Positions 6,090 through 6,162 of a DNA stretch of 6,162 nucleotides are shown here, piece by piece. Made by a program: the position numbers and the translations under genes. The notes under the pieces were generated by a model. It was not told the origin of the DNA. It made no database searches and saw only the letters and a program-made list of their open reading frames with translations. The stretch comes from an uncultured Clostridia bacterium. Lineage in GTDB: Bacteria; Bacillota; Clostridia; Oscillospirales; Ruminococcaceae. The first letter of the stretch is position 1, and the number at the start of each line of letters is the position of its first letter. Location: contig CANDLP010000152.1 in NCBI GenBank assembly GCA_947385505.1, forward strand, positions 1 through 6,162, in the 5' to 3' direction.

Positions 6090-6162
6090 ATGACAAAGAT
6101 ATTTTTCATCTGCCACGGCAGTATCTTGAAATGTTCCGGAAAAGCTTGTAAAATCAATGTTT
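6090..6162 (+). CDS. Small hypothetical protein, 5' part only
   Basis: ATG 6090 opens a frame that runs off the window: MTKIFFICHGSILKCSGKAC and four more residues. GAGGAGA (6074-6080) lies nine bases upstream, so this start is preferred to the in-frame ATG at 6072, which would overlap that site. The 'KIFFICHGSIL..SGKACKIN' opening resembles short unannotated clostridial ORFs that I recall without a known role. Only 24 codons are seen, so neither length nor function can be judged. No clear -35/-10 pair is visible in the 65 bases between this gene and the divergent IS630 promoter. Confidence 0.4.
   Translation, partial: MTKIFFICHGSILKCSGKACKINV

Overview
The window looks like an accessory region from a low-to-medium-GC Firmicute, most likely a gut-type clostridium. 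The signs are strong purine-rich ribosome binding sites, sigma-A promoters, a MerR/GyrI regulator, and an acidic-tailed ribbon-helix-helix protein of the kind I associate with clostridial integrative elements. The organism assignment is inference; no rRNA, tRNA or housekeeping gene is present.

Positions 1-3991 are intact and coding, all on the plus strand. Two genes overlap by ATGA (3-707, cut off at its 5' end, and 704-1759). They look like distant relatives of each other, with a layout resembling BtrH-N/C39-like proteins: an N-terminal papain-like fold and a helical C-terminus. A 178-base gap follows, holding an imperfect hairpin and a textbook MerR-type promoter: TTGACT and TATAAT separated by 19 bp, with a dyad operator inside the spacer. 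This promoter drives a MerR/GyrI-like regulator (1938-2888) and, 17 bases further on, a gene of unknown function with a cysteine-rich C-terminus (2906-3991). The simplest reading is an autoregulated ligand-sensing operon next to a pair of BtrH-like genes.

Positions 4021-6030 are a graveyard of mobile DNA. A ribbon-helix-helix gene (4021-4389) is broken by one in-frame TAA at codon 30. A near-perfect palindrome with 24-base arms follows. A more AT-rich stretch then holds a good promoter with an upstream inverted repeat but no intact gene behind it, and an unidentified open-frame fragment (4664-4870). After that come the decayed recombinase domain of a large serine recombinase (about 4915-5328, plus strand) and, abutting it tail to tail, a 3'-truncated and mutated IS630-family transposase (5330-5967, minus strand). 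The transposase keeps its promoter, ribosome binding site and start codon, so a 70-residue helix-turn-helix peptide could still be made.

The window ends in the first 24 codons of a small plus-strand ORF (6090 onward).

Nothing here proves a new system. The best candidates for one are the MerR-controlled cysteine-rich protein and the neighbouring BtrH-like pair.
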